Position numbers and translations under genes: made by a program. A stretch of 64,000 bases of DNA from Melioribacteraceae bacterium (GTDB lineage Bacteria; Bacteroidota; Ignavibacteria; Ignavibacteriales; Melioribacteraceae). Under the pieces are notes generated by a model, which was given only the letters and a program-made list of their open reading frames with translations, did not search any database and was not told the DNA's origin. Location of the stretch: contig DAOSDY010000001.1 of assembly GCA_035362835.1 (NCBI GenBank), positions 1,054,001 through 1,118,000 of the forward strand, read 5' to 3'. Below, piece after piece: positions 8,099 to 17,028 of the stretch (positions are counted from its first letter, which is position 1; each line of letters opens with the position of its first letter).

Positions 8099-9613
8099 GT
8101 GACCGACGTTGCTTCATCCGGAATGATTACGGCTTCGTGGATCTTAATTCTTGTCTATGTTGCAATAACTATGTTCTTTGTTATCCGCGGTGCTTTAAAA
8201 ATAAAAAGCATGCGCGATTACGCAGTCGGAAATGTTCAGTTCCCGCCTTATGCGGTCGGACTCGCATTAGCGGCTTCAATGACAAGCGCGGCAACATTTA
8301 TAATCAATCCCGGATTTATAGCGTTTTACGGCTGGAGCGCTTACCTATCTTTCGGAATCGTATATCCCATTGCGGCGATTATCTCGTTAATAATTCTTAC
8401 AAAAGGATTCAGAAAGCACGGCGAGAGCGTTAAGGCATTAACAATGGCTCAGTGGATGGGAACGCGTTATAAGAGCAGGGGCTATTCACTCTTCTTCGCC
8501 TTCCTTTCTCTTCTGCTTATCACTTTCATTGTTCTGATACTTGTAGGACTTACTAAAGTTTTATCGAAGTCACTTAATGTGCCGGAGCTTTATGTGCTGA
8601 TCGGAACGGTTCTGTTTGTTTTCGGTTATATGATGTTCGGCGGAGCTAATTCGATGGTTTACACAAACACGGTTCAGGCAATCATAATGCTCGTAGTTGC
8701 ATTTATTCTGCTCGGTTCGGGTTATGAACATTTTAGCAGCGGTGTTCACGGTTTTATAGATAAACTGAGCAACATCGATCCGAAACTTGTTCAGTCAACA
8801 AACGAATCGAGTTTCCTATTCAGAGATTTTTTTGAAATTGTATTTACACAGATTGTAATAGGTGTTGCGATTGTCTGTCAGCCTCACATAATTACAAAGT
8901 CGCTACTTCTTAAGACCGACAAAGATGTGAACAAATATCTTATTTACGGCACAATAACTCAGATGATTTTCTTCTCGGTTGTGTTTGCCGGCTTTTATGC
9001 GCGAATCGCTTTTCCGGATTTGATGATCAACGAAACCGCTTTAAAGATGGATGGTGTAATTCCGGCTTATGTTGTACGCGAATTCCCGGTGTTTATTGGA
9101 ATTATTGTAGTACTCGGATTGATTTCCGCCGGTATTTCAACACTCGAAGGATTGGTCCAGTCGATCTCCACAACTGCAACTACTGATATTATCAAACCGA
9201 TTTTCGGAAAGCTGTATCCCTCCGATCCTGCTAAAAACGAAAAATCATTTATACTAACTAATAAAATAGTGATCGCTGTATTCGCCGTTATCTCAATTCT
9301 GCTTTCATACGATCAGCTGGTTAATCCGAAACTGAGCGTCGCTATCTTCGCACAGAACGGGGTTTACGCATACTTCTCGGCAGCATTCGTACCGATATTA
9401 TTCGGAATGTTCTTTAAGAATGCGCCAAAAGTTTCTGTAATAGCAGCATCGGCTGCGGCGATAATTGTTCACTTTACATTTTATTACGGCAAGATTGGTA
9501 TTCCGCTTACAAAAGCAACCGGTGAAAACCCGGGAGTAGCCGCTGCAATGGCGATTATAACTTCATTAATAGTTGGATTTGCTCTTTTGATCTTATACAA
9601 AAACAAAAACTGA
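8099..9613 (+). CDS. sodium:solute symporter (SSS family)
   Basis: A 504-residue multi-pass inner-membrane protein with about 13 hydrophobic helices. The N-terminal part (MRDYAVGNVQFPPYAVGLALAAS, then TSAATFI) has the layout of the Na+:solute symporter family that carries pantothenate, proline, acetate and other carboxylates. It starts with GTG after AGAGGTGTAAA, eleven bases behind the KASIII-like gene and in the same operon. Its place between the SDR/KASIII pair and an acyl-CoA ligase suggests it imports the acid that the ligase activates. The exact solute cannot be read from the sequence. Confidence 0.9.
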   Translation: MTDVASSGMITASWILILVYVAITMFFVIRGALKIKSMRDYAVGNVQFPPYAVGLALAASMTSAATFIINPGFIAFYGWSAYLSFGIVYPIAAIISLIILTKGFRKHGESVKALTMAQWMGTRYKSRGYSLFFAFLSLLLITFIVLILVGLTKVLSKSLNVPELYVLIGTVLFVFGYMMFGGANSMVYTNTVQAIIMLVVAFILLGSGYEHFSSGVHGFIDKLSNIDPKLVQSTNESSFLFRDFFEIVFTQIVIGVAIVCQPHIITKSLLLKTDKDVNKYLIYGTITQMIFFSVVFAGFYARIAFPDLMINETALKMDGVIPAYVVREFPVFIGIIVVLGLISAGISTLEGLVQSISTTATTDIIKPIFGKLYPSDPAKNEKSFILTNKIVIAVFAVISILLSYDQLVNPKLSVAIFAQNGVYAYFSAAFVPILFGMFFKNAPKVSVIAASAAAIIVHFTFYYGKIGIPLTKATGENPGVAAAMAIITSLIVGFALLILYKNKN

Positions 9614-9637
9614 TTAAATCAGATTTAATAAAACGGG

Positions 9638-11188
9638 ATGAAACCCGGGGACGGATTGGTAATGCTTCATAATTTTCAAACTGATTGGCTGGCTAAATGG
9701 GCGTATTACACGCCAAATAAATTCTTCCTGCGCGAGCACAACCGGGATTTAAGATGGTCGTTCGGTGAATTCAATTTAAGAACTAACGCACTGGCCAAAT
9801 ATTTGACTAATGAACTCGGGATTAAAACCGGAGATCGCATAGCTGTCTATTCCAAAAACAGAACTGAATACGTTCAGTTATTCCTTGCGTGTGTTAAAAC
9901 CGGAGCCATACTTGTCCCGCTTAACTTCCGGCTGACTCCAAGAGAACTCGATATTCTCATCGGTGACGCTGAGCCAAAAGTTTTTTTCTACGAATCCGAA
10001 TACAAAGAACAGTCACAAAAACTTCAGACATTAAAAAACATTCCTCATCAGAAAAGCATTGAAGAGATTACAGATTTTTTGACCGGAGGTATTTCAGAAA
10101 TTGATTTTACTCCTCCGCGGTTATTTACCGAAGATGATGTTGTAATGATCCTTTACACCGCCGGCACAACCGGTTTATCGAAAGGCGTGATGATCAATCA
10201 CCGCATGCTCTACTGGAATGCGGTTAATACTTGTCTAAGACTCGATATTAATTCCAACGATCACACACAAAGTTACGCGCCCTTTTTCCATACCGGAGGG
10301 TGGAATGTATTGTTTACACCGTTCCTCTTTCACGGCGCATCACATACAATTCTTCAGAACTTTGACGCCGAGCTTATTTTGAAACTAATGGAGAAGGAAA
10401 AGACCACGCTCCTTTTCGGTGTTCCCACAATGCTTCAGATGATGAGCGACCTTCCATACTTCAAAGAAGCGAATCTTTCAAGTGTACGATACGCGATAGT
10501 TGGCGGTGCTGCCATGCCGATTCCGTTAATAAACATCTGGCACGAAAAAGGAATCCCGATCCGCCAGGGTTTCGGATTGACTGAAGTTGGGCCGAACTGT
10601 TTTTCTCTTCACCAGGACCATGCGATAATCAAAAAAGGTTCGATCGGTTTCCCGAATTTTTATTTCGAAGCAAAAATTATTGATGATAACGGAAAGGAAG
10701 TCGGGATTAATGAAGTCGGCGAACTCTGGCTCCGTTCGCCGGTTGTAACTCCCGGCTACTGGCGAAAAGAGAAGGAGACCGGAGAATCGATTACAGACGG
10801 ATACTTCCACACTGGTGATTTAGTGAGGAAGGACGAAGACGGATTCTTCTTTGTTGTCGACCGCAAGAAGAACATGTTCATCAGCGGTGGAGAGAATGTT
10901 TATCCCGCCGAGATTGAAAAATATCTCTATACAAATGAGACGGTTAAAGAAGTTGCCGTAATCGGTGTGCCCGATGAAAAATGGGGCGAGGTCGGAAAAG
11001 CTTTTATAGTTCTTAAAGAAAATAATTCGATGAATGAGGAACAAGCAATCAATTTCTGCAAAGGAAACCTGGCAAAGTATAAGATACCGAAGTACTTTCA
11101 GTTCGTAAATGAAATTCCGAAAACAGACGCAGGTAAAATTAACAAACTGAAACTTCTTGAAATACACAAACAACAAACAACCAAATAA
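9638..11188 (+). CDS. AMP-dependent acyl-CoA synthetase/ligase
   Basis: A 516-residue ANL-superfamily ligase that activates a carboxylic acid with ATP to an acyl-AMP and then an acyl-CoA. The P-loop reads LYTAGTTGLSKG at about residues 172-183 (Ala replaces the usual Ser), followed by the GFGLTEVGP motif, GYWRKEKET, the YFHTGDL aspartate, and the C-terminal VDRKKNMFISGGENVYP and PKTDAGKINK lysine motif. It is full length, resembling medium/long-chain or aryl acyl-CoA ligases. A second ATG eight codons in (9662) is possible. It sits 24 bases behind the symporter gene, consistent with import followed by activation. Confidence 0.92.
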   Translation: MKPGDGLVMLHNFQTDWLAKWAYYTPNKFFLREHNRDLRWSFGEFNLRTNALAKYLTNELGIKTGDRIAVYSKNRTEYVQLFLACVKTGAILVPLNFRLTPRELDILIGDAEPKVFFYESEYKEQSQKLQTLKNIPHQKSIEEITDFLTGGISEIDFTPPRLFTEDDVVMILYTAGTTGLSKGVMINHRMLYWNAVNTCLRLDINSNDHTQSYAPFFHTGGWNVLFTPFLFHGASHTILQNFDAELILKLMEKEKTTLLFGVPTMLQMMSDLPYFKEANLSSVRYAIVGGAAMPIPLINIWHEKGIPIRQGFGLTEVGPNCFSLHQDHAIIKKGSIGFPNFYFEAKIIDDNGKEVGINEVGELWLRSPVVTPGYWRKEKETGESITDGYFHTGDLVRKDEDGFFFVVDRKKNMFISGGENVYPAEIEKYLYTNETVKEVAVIGVPDEKWGEVGKAFIVLKENNSMNEEQAINFCKGNLAKYKIPKYFQFVNEIPKTDAGKINKLKLLEIHKQQTTK

Positions 11189-11206
11189 TATCCTTAAGGA
11201 GGAATT

Positions 11207-11740
11207 ATGAAAAAGCTATTATCACTTCTGTTAATGTTAACTTTTGTTTTCTTATCGGCATGCAGCGACGAAGAGGAATCCACCGCTCCAGTTGTTGTAG
11301 ATCCGATTGTAGGCGTCTGGGTGTGTGAGGGTGCAAATGTTCCTGTTGGATTAAGCGCTGCTCCATTCAACGTTGCAAAAATTACAGCAACATTCAACGC
11401 AAACAAATCCTATACTGTTGTTCAGACAGATAAAAGCAATGTAACGACTACATTAACCGGAACTTATACGAATACCGAAACCACGAGCACGGATGCAAGC
11501 GCAACTTACGGAACTCAGGGCGCTAAGATCTATACTATCGTTGCAAATCAGAGTTCACCCGCAGCAGTTACTGCAACCGGCATTTATGCTATCAGCGGAA
11601 CAAAAATGACTTACGAAGTAATTCAGACAACCCCGCCTCTTACAGGCGTTTCGGCTCCGACAGCAGCCGGCGGTTTCGGTAGTACAACGATTGCAGGAAC
11701 AAAATATGCTATCTACGTACAGAAATATGTAAAGCAATAA
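11207..11740 (+). CDS. lipoprotein of unknown function
   Basis: A 177-residue lipoprotein: signal MKKLLSLLLMLTFVFLSAC with the lipobox LSAC, an acidic SDEEES spacer, then a small-residue- and Thr-rich domain beginning VVVDPIVGVWVC. This 'xxPIvGxW' opening resembles lipocalin-like or secreted beta-barrel domains common in Bacteroidota lipoproteins, though no family is asserted. An AAGGAGGAATT ribosome-binding site precedes the ATG. It lies 18 bases after the ligase gene and just before an outer-membrane barrel, so it may help that barrel on the cell surface. A hairpin with a T-rich tail follows. Confidence 0.8.
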   Translation: MKKLLSLLLMLTFVFLSACSDEEESTAPVVVDPIVGVWVCEGANVPVGLSAAPFNVAKITATFNANKSYTVVQTDKSNVTTTLTGTYTNTETTSTDASATYGTQGAKIYTIVANQSSPAAVTATGIYAISGTKMTYEVIQTTPPLTGVSAPTAAGGFGSTTIAGTKYAIYVQKYVKQ

Positions 11741-11753
11741 TCTGAATTGGGAG

Positions 11754-11792
11754 GCGGATTGTGAATTGAAAAAATTTCAATCCGCTTTCTTC
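11754..11792 (+). terminator. possible terminator or attenuator
   Basis: GCGGATTG and CAATCCGC form an eight-base stem around a 16-base loop and are followed by TTTCTTCAATTTC. It separates the lipoprotein from the outer-membrane barrel gene and may reduce read-through rather than stop it. Confidence 0.5.
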
Positions 11793-11812
11793 AATTTCTT
11801 TTGGAGCGTAAA

Positions 11813-13378
11813 ATGAAAAAAATATTAATTCTTGCTCTTCTTTTAACCGTTTCCGCGCCGGCAGTTTTCTTCTCCCAGGATACAACCGGAACAAAACTTG
11901 AAAGAATCGCAGAACCTAAAATTCCTGAAATCAAATTTATCGGCTATTGGTTTTCGCGCGGCACCGCTTCTAATATCGCACCAACAAACGAACTTCTGCG
12001 CGGACAGATAATCGGAAGATTATTCGGTCCTAACACTACAAACACGCATTCCAAAACTTCATCTTATTTCGAACAGCGTTTCGTTCCTATGTTCATCTAT
12101 ACGCCCTCTATACTTGATGGTGTTGCAACATTCAGAAGTTTATTCAAGATCGATATGACATGGGGCGACGCGGCTTACGGAGTTGGAGGTAACACAGGCG
12201 GCGGCATTAATGCCGGACAGGTAAACCTTCAGACCCTTCTCGCGAACGTTGAGATCCGTCCGAAAGACGCTGATTGGAACGTTGTAGTTGGTCTTCAGAG
12301 AATTTTTGATAACGTGCGCGATCCTAATATTGCCGCATTAAGCACTGCTCAGACAAGCTCTTACAAGTTAAGCTACTGGGGGACACAGGGAGTTGGAATA
12401 AGTCTCTTTGCAAATCTCAACAAGACAACACAAATGCGTGCGGGATATTACCAGCTCTTCGAAAATATTATTCAGGAGAATGACGACGTTGCGCTCTGGA
12501 TGTTCGATCTCGAATCGCGTATCGCTCCCCTTCTCGAATGGGGCGTTGATGCATGGTATTTATGGGACAGGGGAAAAAATGCCGGAGGTATTTCTGTTCT
12601 CGGTCAGGGATTGAACAGCGGCCTTGCGGAATATAACGGCGCCCCCAGATTGAATCTCCCGACACAGCGCTACGAAGCAAATGTATTCTGGCTCGGAACT
12701 CACGCTTCCTACAACAGAGATTTTATGGCCGGAAGATGGTGGGCCAACGGATATGTTATGGCTAATTTCGGAAACGTTGATACTGTCTCCGCTAAAAACA
12801 CGGTTAATTCCTATGCGGACATCTTCGGTATAAGCGCCAATGCTATGATTTCTTACAAATACGGAATGACCGCTAATGACAGGATTTCACTCGAAGCACA
12901 ATTTACAAGCGGTGACGGTAACGGTGCCGCCGATAAGTCGGTTGGAAGCGTTCTCACCGGAAATATATGGGGCTCTCCTACCGGAATTTACAGCTCTCAC
13001 AAAGCTCTTCTGTTATTCCCGGATCCTCAGGTTGTTAACAGATATTACTCGGCTGTTCACGATATTTCAAATATGGGACTCGGCGTAACGGCAGGATTTT
13101 TAAGTGTAATGAAGGACTTTATACCGAACAAGCTGAGCGGTAAGATCGGTCTTGCAGCCGCGATCTCAAACGTTAAACCGGCGGGCGGTTCATCATTCAT
13201 CGGGTCTGAAATTAATGCGGAAATCAAATACAACATAAAAGTTTTTCTCACTCTCGGTTTAAGCGCCGGATACTGTATGCTCGGCGATTTTTATAACGCG
13301 CCCGGTGCAACATACGACAAACTCCGTCCGAAAGATCCGTGGGTTATATTCACTTCACTTAGCTGGCTAATGTTCTAG
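11813..13378 (+). CDS. outer-membrane beta-barrel protein
   Basis: A 521-residue protein with signal peptide (MKKILILALLLTVSAPAVFFSQ) and many alternating, aromatic-rich strands (for example RAGYYQLFENII, GRWWANGYVMANFGN). It ends in SLSWLMF, a C-terminal aromatic as expected for a BAM-assembled barrel. The overall look is that of alginate-export or porin-type channels. An in-frame TTG at 11801 also exists, but the ATG at 11813 has GGAG at the right distance. It stands inside the acyl-CoA island, between a lipoprotein and two hydrolases, and probably serves as the outer-membrane entry for the island's substrate. Confidence 0.8.
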   Translation: MKKILILALLLTVSAPAVFFSQDTTGTKLERIAEPKIPEIKFIGYWFSRGTASNIAPTNELLRGQIIGRLFGPNTTNTHSKTSSYFEQRFVPMFIYTPSILDGVATFRSLFKIDMTWGDAAYGVGGNTGGGINAGQVNLQTLLANVEIRPKDADWNVVVGLQRIFDNVRDPNIAALSTAQTSSYKLSYWGTQGVGISLFANLNKTTQMRAGYYQLFENIIQENDDVALWMFDLESRIAPLLEWGVDAWYLWDRGKNAGGISVLGQGLNSGLAEYNGAPRLNLPTQRYEANVFWLGTHASYNRDFMAGRWWANGYVMANFGNVDTVSAKNTVNSYADIFGISANAMISYKYGMTANDRISLEAQFTSGDGNGAADKSVGSVLTGNIWGSPTGIYSSHKALLLFPDPQVVNRYYSAVHDISNMGLGVTAGFLSVMKDFIPNKLSGKIGLAAAISNVKPAGGSSFIGSEINAEIKYNIKVFLTLGLSAGYCMLGDFYNAPGATYDKLRPKDPWVIFTSLSWLMF

Positions 13379-13387
13379 GAGGATGAT

Positions 13388-14332
13388 ATGAAAAGACTAT
13401 TATTATTTACAATCGTTGCAATCTTCGGTCTTTACGGATGTTCAGGATTCCTCTATACAGACAAGCCGGCTCTTGAATTCCGGGATATTGATTACGGTTT
13501 CCCGACTAAATCAGCTCTTAAAAATCCGGAGATCGCCTACATCGAAGCCGGCAGCGGTCCGAAAACTCTTATACTCATTCACGGACTCGCGAGCAATGCG
13601 GGATTCTGGAGATATGTGATTCCGGAGTTATCGAAAGAATTCAGGGTAATTGCGGTTGATCTTCCCGGTTATGGAAAATCCGGTAAGGGTGCATATCAGT
13701 ATTCAATTTCATTCTACGCCGAGCAGATCAAACTGCTTGCCGATGAATTGAAACTGAAGAAATTTACTATAGCCGGACATTCGATGGGCGGACAGATAGC
13801 AATTATGTTTTCTCTAAAATATCCCGATCGTCTTGAAAAACTTGTCCTCGCTTCACCGGCGGGTATCGAGGAGTTTGAAAAAGGGGAAGGCGACTGGCTT
13901 AGAAGCGTTATGACGATGAACGGCGTTAAGAAAACATATGAGGACGGGATAAGGAGAAATCTCGCGAATAATTTCTATTCCTGGGACGAGAGCAGATGGG
14001 AATGGATGGTTGAAGAACGCGTTAGAATGTCCAAAGCAAAAGACTTCGATGAGTTCACCTATACGGTAGTAAGATGCGTTAATGCGATGCTCGACGAACC
14101 GACATTCGATAAGATTAAAAATATTTCCGTTCCAACACTTATAGTTTACGGGAAATATGACGGTTTGATTCCAAATCCGTATCTTAATCCCGGTTTTACT
14201 TCGGATATTTTCAAATGGGGCGCCTCGCAGATTCCCGGCTGCAGATTGTATGAAATTGATAACTGCGGACATATGCTTCAGATTGAAAAGCCGGAGGAAT
14301 TCACTAAAGCTGTTTCAGATTTTCTTAACTAA
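13388..14332 (+). CDS. exported alpha/beta hydrolase lipoprotein
   Basis: A 314-residue alpha/beta hydrolase carrying a lipoprotein signal (MKRLLLFTIVAIFGLYGC, lipobox LYGC), so it acts outside the cytoplasm. The oxyanion HGLAS motif is followed by the nucleophile elbow GHSMGGQ with Ser132; Asp258 (GKYDGLI) and His295 (NCGHML) complete the triad. It follows the barrel gene by nine bases behind an AGGAGG site. It is clearly paralogous to the next gene, which has no signal: both share GSG...IHGL, DLPGYGKS, AGHSMGGQIAI and LxxPAG. An ester or lactone is the likely substrate type. The pair suggests related bonds are cut on both sides of the inner membrane. Confidence 0.9.
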   Translation: MKRLLLFTIVAIFGLYGCSGFLYTDKPALEFRDIDYGFPTKSALKNPEIAYIEAGSGPKTLILIHGLASNAGFWRYVIPELSKEFRVIAVDLPGYGKSGKGAYQYSISFYAEQIKLLADELKLKKFTIAGHSMGGQIAIMFSLKYPDRLEKLVLASPAGIEEFEKGEGDWLRSVMTMNGVKKTYEDGIRRNLANNFYSWDESRWEWMVEERVRMSKAKDFDEFTYTVVRCVNAMLDEPTFDKIKNISVPTLIVYGKYDGLIPNPYLNPGFTSDIFKWGASQIPGCRLYEIDNCGHMLQIEKPEEFTKAVSDFLN

Positions 14333-14340
14333 TTTTCTCT

Positions 14341-14405
14341 GCCCCGCAGACCCTGCAGCGAAACACCCCCTCTTTTGCTGTTCGGAATCCGGGGCTTTTC
14401 CTTTT
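14341..14405 (+). terminator. probable terminator after the exported hydrolase
   Basis: GCCCCG and CGGGGC bracket an inner CAGC/GCTG stem and are followed by TTTTCCTTTT. It lies nine bases after the hydrolase stop codon. Confidence 0.55.
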
Positions 14406-14416
14406 AAAAGACGATA

Positions 14417-15283
14417 ATGCAATTCCCCGATCTGAATTATAATTTTGATTACAGACTCATTGAAATCGAAAATCAATTATCGATCGCATATTATGACACC
14501 GGCAGCGGGAATAATGTGCTTCTCTTCATTCACGGATTATCGAGTTACATACCCGCATGGCTTAAACTCATTCCGCTTCTTCAGAACAATTTCAGATGCA
14601 TCGCTATCGATCTCCCCGGATACGGCAAGTCATCCGCAGGCGTTCACGAAGGAACTGTTCCTTTTTACACAGAAGTTGTTTCATCATTCATAAGAAAACT
14701 TAATTTGGAAAACGTAACTCTCGCCGGTCATTCGATGGGCGGGCAGATCGCAATTGCAACGGCGCTACAATTCTCTTCTCTTATTCAGAAGCTTGTTTTA
14801 TTAGCGCCGGCCGGATTCGAAACTTTCAGCAATAAAGAAATCGCCCTTATAAAAAAATACAATACGCAGCAGTTTTATTATTCTGCCGGCGATGATGATA
14901 TTATTGCAAGCTTCCGTTCGAACTTTTTTAAAATGAATGATGATGTTAAACCGATGATAGACGATAGAATTAAGATGAGGGGGTGGAAAAACTTCGGCGA
15001 TTACTGCCGGATAGTTGTTAATTCACTTAACGGCCTTCTCGATTATCCGGTTTATGATAAATTAAAAGAACTTAAGGTGCCGTCATTGATTTTCTTCGGC
15101 AGGAATGATAGATGGATTCCAAACAAAAATCTTCACAAGAACACTACAACAGAAGAAATTGCATTGAAGGGTGCCTTGCAGATTCCTGATTCAAAATTAA
15201 TATTGATTGATGAATGCGGACATTTTATTCCATACGAGCACCCTGAACTACTCGCCAGAGAAATAAAATCTTTTCTAATTTAA
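14417..15283 (+). CDS. cytosolic alpha/beta hydrolase, paralogue of the preceding gene
   Basis: A 288-residue alpha/beta hydrolase without a signal peptide. It keeps IHGLSS, DLPGYGKS, the elbow GHSMGGQ with Ser106, FFGRNDRWIP for the acid and DECGHFIPYEHPE for the histidine. Its alignment to 13388..14332 runs through the whole catalytic domain, so a tandem duplication with loss or gain of the lipoprotein signal is likely. A hairpin lies between the two genes, but some read-through or a promoter in the short gap is possible; no clear ribosome-binding site is seen. Substrate unknown; ester, thioester or lactone hydrolysis is plausible. Confidence 0.9.
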   Translation: MQFPDLNYNFDYRLIEIENQLSIAYYDTGSGNNVLLFIHGLSSYIPAWLKLIPLLQNNFRCIAIDLPGYGKSSAGVHEGTVPFYTEVVSSFIRKLNLENVTLAGHSMGGQIAIATALQFSSLIQKLVLLAPAGFETFSNKEIALIKKYNTQQFYYSAGDDDIIASFRSNFFKMNDDVKPMIDDRIKMRGWKNFGDYCRIVVNSLNGLLDYPVYDKLKELKVPSLIFFGRNDRWIPNKNLHKNTTTEEIALKGALQIPDSKLILIDECGHFIPYEHPELLAREIKSFLI

Positions 15284-15581
15284 TCAGCACATGTCCTTCC
15301 GGTCCTGCCTGCCGCAGGCATGTGACTGCCGGAATCTGTATGTTGAAAAAGTTTTCTCGTTGCATCTCACTTATAAAAACGACAAAGGAATCGTTTCGTC
15401 CCTCTGAAATATTTCATCATCTCCCAAATAGTGTTTGGAAAAAGAAATAATTCTTTTATTTTTGCCGTTAAATTGATGAATAGGGATTACCGCATTTTTT
15501 CCCGGTTATAAATAAACTCTTCTGAATAAAATCCGTCTAACACTCTGATCAAATTTCAAAATTCAGATTGAAAGGAAAACG
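15284..15581. other. intergenic region with one dispersed repeat
   Basis: No gene seen. It contains a repeat copy at 15292..15341 and otherwise AT-rich sequence that presumably holds the promoter of the T9SS cargo gene, whose ribosome-binding site is GAAAGGAAAACG. Confidence 0.6.
15292..15341. repeat. dispersed palindromic repeat copy 1
   Basis: Starts GTCCTTCCGG and ends CCGGAATCTGTATG, with a near-perfect inner palindrome TGCCTGCCGCAGGCA. It resembles the GTCATTC...GAATCTG elements at 16851, 16945, 19766, 60194 and 62162, all intergenic. Confidence 0.55.
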
Positions 15582-16838
15582 ATGAAACGTTTTAACACTA
15601 TAAAAGCTTCTCTGCTTTTTCTAATACTATTCTTCGCCGATTCCGAAGCACAGTGGATGAAGATCGATATAATAAGCGACGCCCGTCCTGCTCCTTCTCT
15701 CTTCCTTAAAGACGGAATAATTTACGCCGGTTCCGACAACAGGATCTACCGCAGCTCCGATAACGGCGTTAACTGGAAAGAATCCAATATCATTTCTCCC
15801 GATGTTGATTTCATCAGCGCGTTGATCAAACATGATAATAAAATTTTCGTCGGCACCTACAATCACGGCGTCTTTTATTCATCGGACGAGGGAATAACAT
15901 GGAACAGTCTGAATACAGGATTGAACGGTTTGGGTGCGCAGACTATTTCGGAGTTTGCGGTAAGAGGGTCCGACTTATATGCCGGAACTTACGGCGGGGG
16001 TGTCTTTGTAACGGATCTCAACGCTCTCTCGCATTGGAATAGCTTTAGCAACGGACTTTCATTTACTGTTTCCTACAACATCAACTCAATCAAAAATATA
16101 GACGGAACACTCTATGCCGGCGCCGGCGGAAATTCATCCTTTTTTAAAAACAGAGAGAACTCAGATCTCTGGGAGGAAGTTGTTTTCGGCGAAATGTGGG
16201 GGGAGCCGAATAATGTTTTCGATATTATTAAAATGGGCGATCAGTACATAATTTCGGCTTCATACGGGATATATACGAGCAGTGACGGGGTTAACTGGAA
16301 TTATTTCAATACCGGTGCCGGAGTTATTAACGAATCGAACTTTGCGCTTCACAACAATAGAATTTATGCACATTTTACAAAAGGGGCCGGAAGAACTTTA
16401 TGGATTACATCTGATGATAATGGTAAAACATGGAATTTCTTTGATGACCAAAGAGGCATTGACGTATTAAGCGCACTTGTAGTGGATAATAAACTTTTCG
16501 CCGGAAGGGTTTACGGATTCAATTACAGGCCTTTGGATCCGACATCTGTCGATGGGGATGAACTGCCCGCGCAGTTTGAGCTGAGTCAGAATTATCCTAA
16601 TCCGTTTAATCCCTCAACCACAATAAATTTTTCGATAGACACGCCGGGCAATGTGGAACTGAAGATTTATGATATTACCGGAAGAGAGGTTGCCGCACTT
16701 ATAAATCAATACAAGCCCGCAGGCAATTATAGCTACCGTTTCAATCCAACGGAATTGAATCTGTCGAGCGGCGTCTATTTTTATAAGTTGAGCGCGGGGG
16801 AATTTTCTTCTGTTAAGAAAATGATATTAATGAAATGA
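15582..16838 (+). CDS. secreted T9SS cargo with BNR/sialidase-like repeats
   Basis: A 418-residue secreted protein. A signal peptide (to about residue 24) is followed by repeats of the BNR/sortilin type ('YRSSDNGVNWKES', 'YSSDEGITWNSL', 'YTSSDGVNWNYF', 'ITSDDNGKTWNFF'), which form a beta-propeller. The last ~90 residues are a T9SS type A sorting domain: FELSQNYPNPFNPSTTI, then IYDITGREVAAL, GVYFYKL and the terminal KKMILMK. The protein should cross the outer membrane and be attached or released at the surface. No enzyme activity is implied by the propeller. No T9SS machinery gene lies in the window. Confidence 0.88.
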   Translation: MKRFNTIKASLLFLILFFADSEAQWMKIDIISDARPAPSLFLKDGIIYAGSDNRIYRSSDNGVNWKESNIISPDVDFISALIKHDNKIFVGTYNHGVFYSSDEGITWNSLNTGLNGLGAQTISEFAVRGSDLYAGTYGGGVFVTDLNALSHWNSFSNGLSFTVSYNINSIKNIDGTLYAGAGGNSSFFKNRENSDLWEEVVFGEMWGEPNNVFDIIKMGDQYIISASYGIYTSSDGVNWNYFNTGAGVINESNFALHNNRIYAHFTKGAGRTLWITSDDNGKTWNFFDDQRGIDVLSALVVDNKLFAGRVYGFNYRPLDPTSVDGDELPAQFELSQNYPNPFNPSTTINFSIDTPGNVELKIYDITGREVAALINQYKPAGNYSYRFNPTELNLSSGVYFYKLSAGEFSSVKKMILMK

Positions 16839-16850
16839 CAATTGCTCTCT

Positions 16851-16936
16851 GTCCTTCTGAACCGAACGAAGTGAGGTGAAGAATCTAAAGAAAGTAAAAA
16901 GAAGATTCTACATTTCGCTTTATTTAGAATGAAAAT
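16851..16936. repeat. dispersed palindromic repeat copy 2
   Basis: Begins GTCCTTCTGAACCGAACGAAGTGAGG and carries GAAGAATCT...AGATTCT with a closing TAGAATGAAAATG. It is in direct orientation with, and immediately before, the better-preserved copy at 16945. Confidence 0.6.
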
Positions 16937-16944
16937 GTAGCTCT

Positions 16945-17019
16945 GTCACTCTGAACGAAGTGAAGAGTCTAAAATAAAACCAAGATTCTTCGTCCCGCTT
17001 TGCGGGACTCAGAATGACA
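16945..17019. repeat. dispersed palindromic repeat copy 3
   Basis: Begins GTCACTCTGAACGAAGTGAA and ends GGGACTCAGAATGAC. The ends are inverted repeats of each other and the inner palindrome GTCCCGCTTTGCGGGAC lies at 16992..17008. It may serve as a transcription stop between the convergent genes on each side. Confidence 0.7.
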
Positions 17020-17028
17020 CTACGTTTG

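Noticed and set aside
4600..15283. Polyhydroxyalkanoate synthesis operon
   Set aside because: Thiolase and SDR fit PhaA and PhaB, but there is no PhaC: the hydrolases have GHSMG, not the GxCxG lipase-box of a synthase, and one is exported. No phasin is seen.
6358..15283. OleABCD olefin cluster
   Set aside because: The set of KASIII-like, alpha/beta hydrolase, AMP-ligase and SDR recalls Ole, but the SDR is a 246-residue classical type rather than the long OleD, and the KASIII-like protein lacks the OleA His and Asn.
16851..17019. CRISPR-like direct repeats
   Set aside because: Only two diverged direct copies, no regular spacers and no cas genes; they are palindromic dispersed elements.
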